64,000 nt of DNA. It comes from VXNE01 sp965261535 (GTDB lineage: Bacteria > Pseudomonadota > Gammaproteobacteria > Pseudomonadales > Azotimanducaceae). Below, piece by piece: positions 61,868 to 64,000 of this stretch. Positions within the stretch are counted from its first letter, which is position 1. Every line of letters begins with the position of its first letter. The DNA is taken from assembly GCA_965261535.1 (NCBI GenBank), contig OZ253469.1, positions 1,426,001 through 1,490,000 on the forward strand. The letters are read 5' to 3'. Under the pieces are notes generated by a model. The model saw nothing but the letters and a program-made list of their open reading frames with translations, was not told where the DNA came from and did no database searches. A program made the position numbers and the translations under genes.

Positions 61868-62422
61868 ATGATGTCGAGTTGCATGTTCGGGGCGGTATTG
61901 GCGCTGACGCCTGGGACATTGACGAGCGCTGAAACGACGATCTACCGGTTTGCCGATGCACAGGGCATCACTGTGTTCGGCGATCGACCCGGCAGCAACC
62001 GACAAGAGGTTGAACTGCCCGCCGTCAACACCTACGCCCCGGTCGAATCGAAGGGACCGGCCGCGGCCGACGCTACGCGGGAGGAACCGGCGCCGATCTA
62101 CCAATCCCTTCTCATCACCGTCCCCGGCGATGGCGAGACGGTTCGCCGCAACGGCGGCAATGTGCGCGTGACAGGCCGGGTCGAACCCGATCTGCGCACC
62201 GACCACCGTGCCGTCCTATTCGTGGACGGCGCCATCGCACTGCCGTGCCAGGGCCGGCAGGAATGTGCCCGCTCCCCCGCCGAACGGCGCGGCGATGTCG
62301 ATTTCACGCTCGCGGCTATCGCGCGAGGCCCCCACACCTTGCGCATCGCCATCATGGACCAGAAGAACAACATTCTGACCCAAAGCGCCCCAATCGGTTT
62401 TCACCTGCTGCGCGCCCCGTAG
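61868..62422 (+). CDS. DUF4124-domain secreted protein
   Basis: A 184-residue protein with a signal peptide (MMSSCMFGAVLALTPGTLTSAE), the DUF4124 domain (TIYRFADAQGITVFGDRPG) and a C-terminal Ig-like or carbohydrate-binding-like domain (VRVTGRVEPDLRTDHRAVLF). DUF4124 proteins sit between glnA and glnL in many gammaproteobacteria; role unknown. Start at 61868 gives a usable signal sequence; an earlier ATG at 61820 would add an Arg-rich lead. Confidence 0.8.
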   Translation: MMSSCMFGAVLALTPGTLTSAETTIYRFADAQGITVFGDRPGSNRQEVELPAVNTYAPVESKGPAAADATREEPAPIYQSLLITVPGDGETVRRNGGNVRVTGRVEPDLRTDHRAVLFVDGAIALPCQGRQECARSPAERRGDVDFTLAAIARGPHTLRIAIMDQKNNILTQSAPIGFHLLRAP

Positions 62423-62464
62423 AACTCCGATGAGGCCGAGGGAAATTTGACGCCCATCGGGTAA

Positions 62465-62481
62465 CGCACTATTTTGGTGCA
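62465..62481 (+). promoter_or_regulatory. Candidate NtrC binding site upstream of glnL
   Basis: CGCACTATTTTGGTGCA, again GCAC-N7-GTGC, matches the glnA site in 12 of 17 positions. It is 135 bp before the glnL start, suggesting autoregulation of glnLG as in enteric bacteria. Confidence 0.8.
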
Positions 62482-62615
62482 CATATTTCTCAAATCGTTG
62501 CGCGGCATCGGGAAAATCCCAGTGAATCCGGTGCTTGCAGCCGCGAACGCAAGTGGACCGATTTTTGCAACGCTATCTTCAATTTGGCTCTTGGAGGCAA
62601 GAGACGCGCGGCAAA

Positions 62616-63671
62616 ATGATGGCCCAGGCCCCAGAGATACTCGATCAGCTCGCGACCGCTGTGGTTGTCCTGGACAACACCCTGCGCGTCGGCTACCTCA
62701 ACCAGGCGGCGGAATCTCTTTTCGGCAAGTCCTCCCAACGTATCGTTGGCAAGGAAGTGCGCGAGCTATTTATCGATCCGGCCGAGCGGGCATCGGCGCT
62801 CAGAAACACCCTTGAGACTGGCCAACCATACACGAAGCGCCGTGCCGTCCTGACGAGCAACGGCCGCGGCGACTTGCGCGCGGACTATTCCGTTGAACTG
62901 CTGGGCAACGGCGAACTCCTGATCGAAATCGAGCCGCTCGACCGCTTCCTTCGGATCAATCGGGGCGACCAGCATCTCGCGCTGCAGGAAACAACACGCG
63001 AACTGGTGCGCGGTCTTGCGCACGAGATCAAGAATCCCCTGGGGGGTATACGCGGGGCAGCGCAGCTCCTCGAAAGAGAGCTGACAAATACAAGCCAGCG
63101 GGAATATACCAAGGTCATCATCGAGGAAGCCGATCGCTTGAGAAACCTGGTCGACCGCATGCTGGGCTCCAACGAGCGGCCGCGATTCGAACAGGTCAAC
63201 ATCCATCGCGTGCTGGAGCGCGTGGTTCAGCTCATCGAAGCCGAGTGCCCGGACCGTATTGCTTTCGTGCGCGACTACGACCTCGGCCTGCCTGAAATCG
63301 AGGGCGATCCCGGCAAGCTGATACAGGCGATTCTGAACATCGCGCGCAATGCCGAGGAGGCGTTGATCGACACGCCGAGTCCGCGCATCTGCCTGTCGAC
63401 CCGCGCCGTGCGTCAATTCACCATCGGACGCCACCGGCATCGCGTGGTAGTCAAGGTTGAAATCGTCGACAACGGCCCGGGGATACCGGCAGACATTGCC
63501 GACCGTATCTTCTACCCCATGATCAGCGGCCGGCCGGATGGTACCGGTCTTGGTCTTTCCATCACTCAGAACATCATCGGCCAACACAACGGCGTGATGG
63601 AATGCGACAGCGCGCCCGGGAAGACGGCATTCGCACTTTATATTCCTCTGGAGCAACCCAACAGTGACTGA
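62616..63671 (+). CDS. glnL: Nitrogen regulation sensor kinase/phosphatase NtrB
   Basis: The 351-residue cytoplasmic kinase has a PAS domain (AVVVLDNTLRVGYLNQAAESLFG), the H-box GLAHEIKNPLGGIRGAAQLLE with the phospho-accepting His, and an ATPase domain (N-box NIARNAEEAL, G1 VDNGPGIP, G2 GRPDGTGLGLSI). PII protein switches it between kinase and phosphatase. The ATG at 62616 is one of two adjacent codons. It overlaps glnG by 8 bp. Confidence 0.96.
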   Translation: MMAQAPEILDQLATAVVVLDNTLRVGYLNQAAESLFGKSSQRIVGKEVRELFIDPAERASALRNTLETGQPYTKRRAVLTSNGRGDLRADYSVELLGNGELLIEIEPLDRFLRINRGDQHLALQETTRELVRGLAHEIKNPLGGIRGAAQLLERELTNTSQREYTKVIIEEADRLRNLVDRMLGSNERPRFEQVNIHRVLERVVQLIEAECPDRIAFVRDYDLGLPEIEGDPGKLIQAILNIARNAEEALIDTPSPRICLSTRAVRQFTIGRHRHRVVVKVEIVDNGPGIPADIADRIFYPMISGRPDGTGLGLSITQNIIGQHNGVMECDSAPGKTAFALYIPLEQPNSD

Positions 63672-64000
63672 AGCGCCCAACATCTGGGTCGTAGACGACG
63701 ACAGGTCGATCCGCTGGGTGCTGGAGCGCGCCCTGGAGCAGGCGGGCTTCAAGACCCGATCGTTTGCTCGTGGCGATGCGGTACTGAAACAAATCCAGAC
63801 CGCGCAGCCCGATGCCATCGTCAGCGATATTCGCATGCCCGGAGCGGACGGTTTCGAGCTCCTGGCCTCGGTGAAGGAATCGCATCCCACAGTGCCGATC
63901 ATCATCATGACCGCGCACTCGGACCTCGAAGTGGCCGTCAGCTCCTACCAGGGCGGTGCGTTCGAATACCTGCCCAAGCCCTTCGACGTCGACGATGCGG
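63664..64000 (+). CDS. glnG: Nitrogen regulation response regulator NtrC, N-terminal part
   Basis: The window ends after 112 residues. The visible part is the receiver domain: IWVVDDDRSIRWVLERAL (acidic pocket), IVSDIRMPGADGFELL with the phospho-acceptor Asp, IIIMTAHSDLEVAVSSYQGGAFEYLPKPFD with the switch Thr and the conserved Lys. The AAA+ sigma-54 activator and DNA-binding domains are outside. GTG start. Confidence 0.95.
   Translation, partial: MTEAPNIWVVDDDRSIRWVLERALEQAGFKTRSFARGDAVLKQIQTAQPDAIVSDIRMPGADGFELLASVKESHPTVPIIIMTAHSDLEVAVSSYQGGAFEYLPKPFDVDDA

Overview
The window is GC-rich chromosomal DNA from a gammaproteobacterium that I cannot name to species. The placement rests on zipA, on the priA / SPOR protein / hslVU / ubiE-ubiB / tatABC order, on a full ccmABCDEFGHI cytochrome c maturation operon, and on glnA-glnL-glnG with NtrC and sigma-54 sites. 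Most of the window is dense housekeeping DNA with 1-4 bp gene overlaps. No rRNA, tRNA, CRISPR or prophage structure was seen.

Layout. 1-6 kb: a partial serine hydrolase, a nitroreductase, an acyl-CoA ligase, a MerR regulator flanked by TGTACA repeats, a broken grpB-like gene, an alpha/beta hydrolase and a dense cluster of GGGTGTCCCTA repeats. 6-9 kb: nucleoside hydrolase and uvrB. 9-12.4 kb: a dUTPase/dCTP-deaminase-fold protein with a membrane tail (frameshifted), a Rossmann oxidoreductase and a MATE exporter. 12.5-20 kb is an accessory island: a DNA methyltransferase gene cut exactly in two by a 4,263-bp IS1595-type transposon (13127-17389; perfect 26-bp terminal inverted repeats, 8-bp target duplication ATTACTTT). 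The transposon carries a transposase, a ClpP-like protease, a P63C-domain protein and a methyltransferase-HNH fusion. A likely PD-(D/E)XK nuclease, also frameshifted, lies convergent to the split methyltransferase. 20-30 kb: dinG, a lysozyme-like lipoprotein, ligA, zipA, smc. 30-38 kb: the ccm operon. 38-41 kb: a YbbAP-type ABC transporter and a tesA-like esterase. 41.6-46 kb: bolA, an MNT/HEPN toxin-antitoxin pair, priA, a SPOR protein. 46-52 kb: hslVU behind a heat-shock-type promoter, a DUF971 gene, ubiE, ubiB, tatABC.

52-58 kb is a second accessory region and a mosaic. The last 330 bp of tatC are repeated exactly 3.5 kb downstream. Two pieces of a diverged ADP-ribosylglycohydrolase gene lie at the edges of a foreign-looking cassette (alpha/beta hydrolase, membrane protein, PLD-fold-like protein), and a complete but damaged ADP-ribosylglycohydrolase gene follows. 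58-64 kb: dtd, a PP-loop thiolation enzyme coupled to tusA, then the nitrogen control genes glnA, glnL and the start of glnG.

Two themes cross the window. First, a degenerate repeat family (GGGTGTCCCTA or GGTGGCTGTCCCAAA cores) occurs in five clusters; one lies in frame inside priA and one replaces the end of a grpB-like gene. Second, three genes are each broken by what looks like loss of one base in a short homopolymer, which may be biology or a base-calling fault. The best candidates for undescribed systems are the transposon cargo, the 52.4-55.2 kb cassette and the dUTPase-fold membrane protein.
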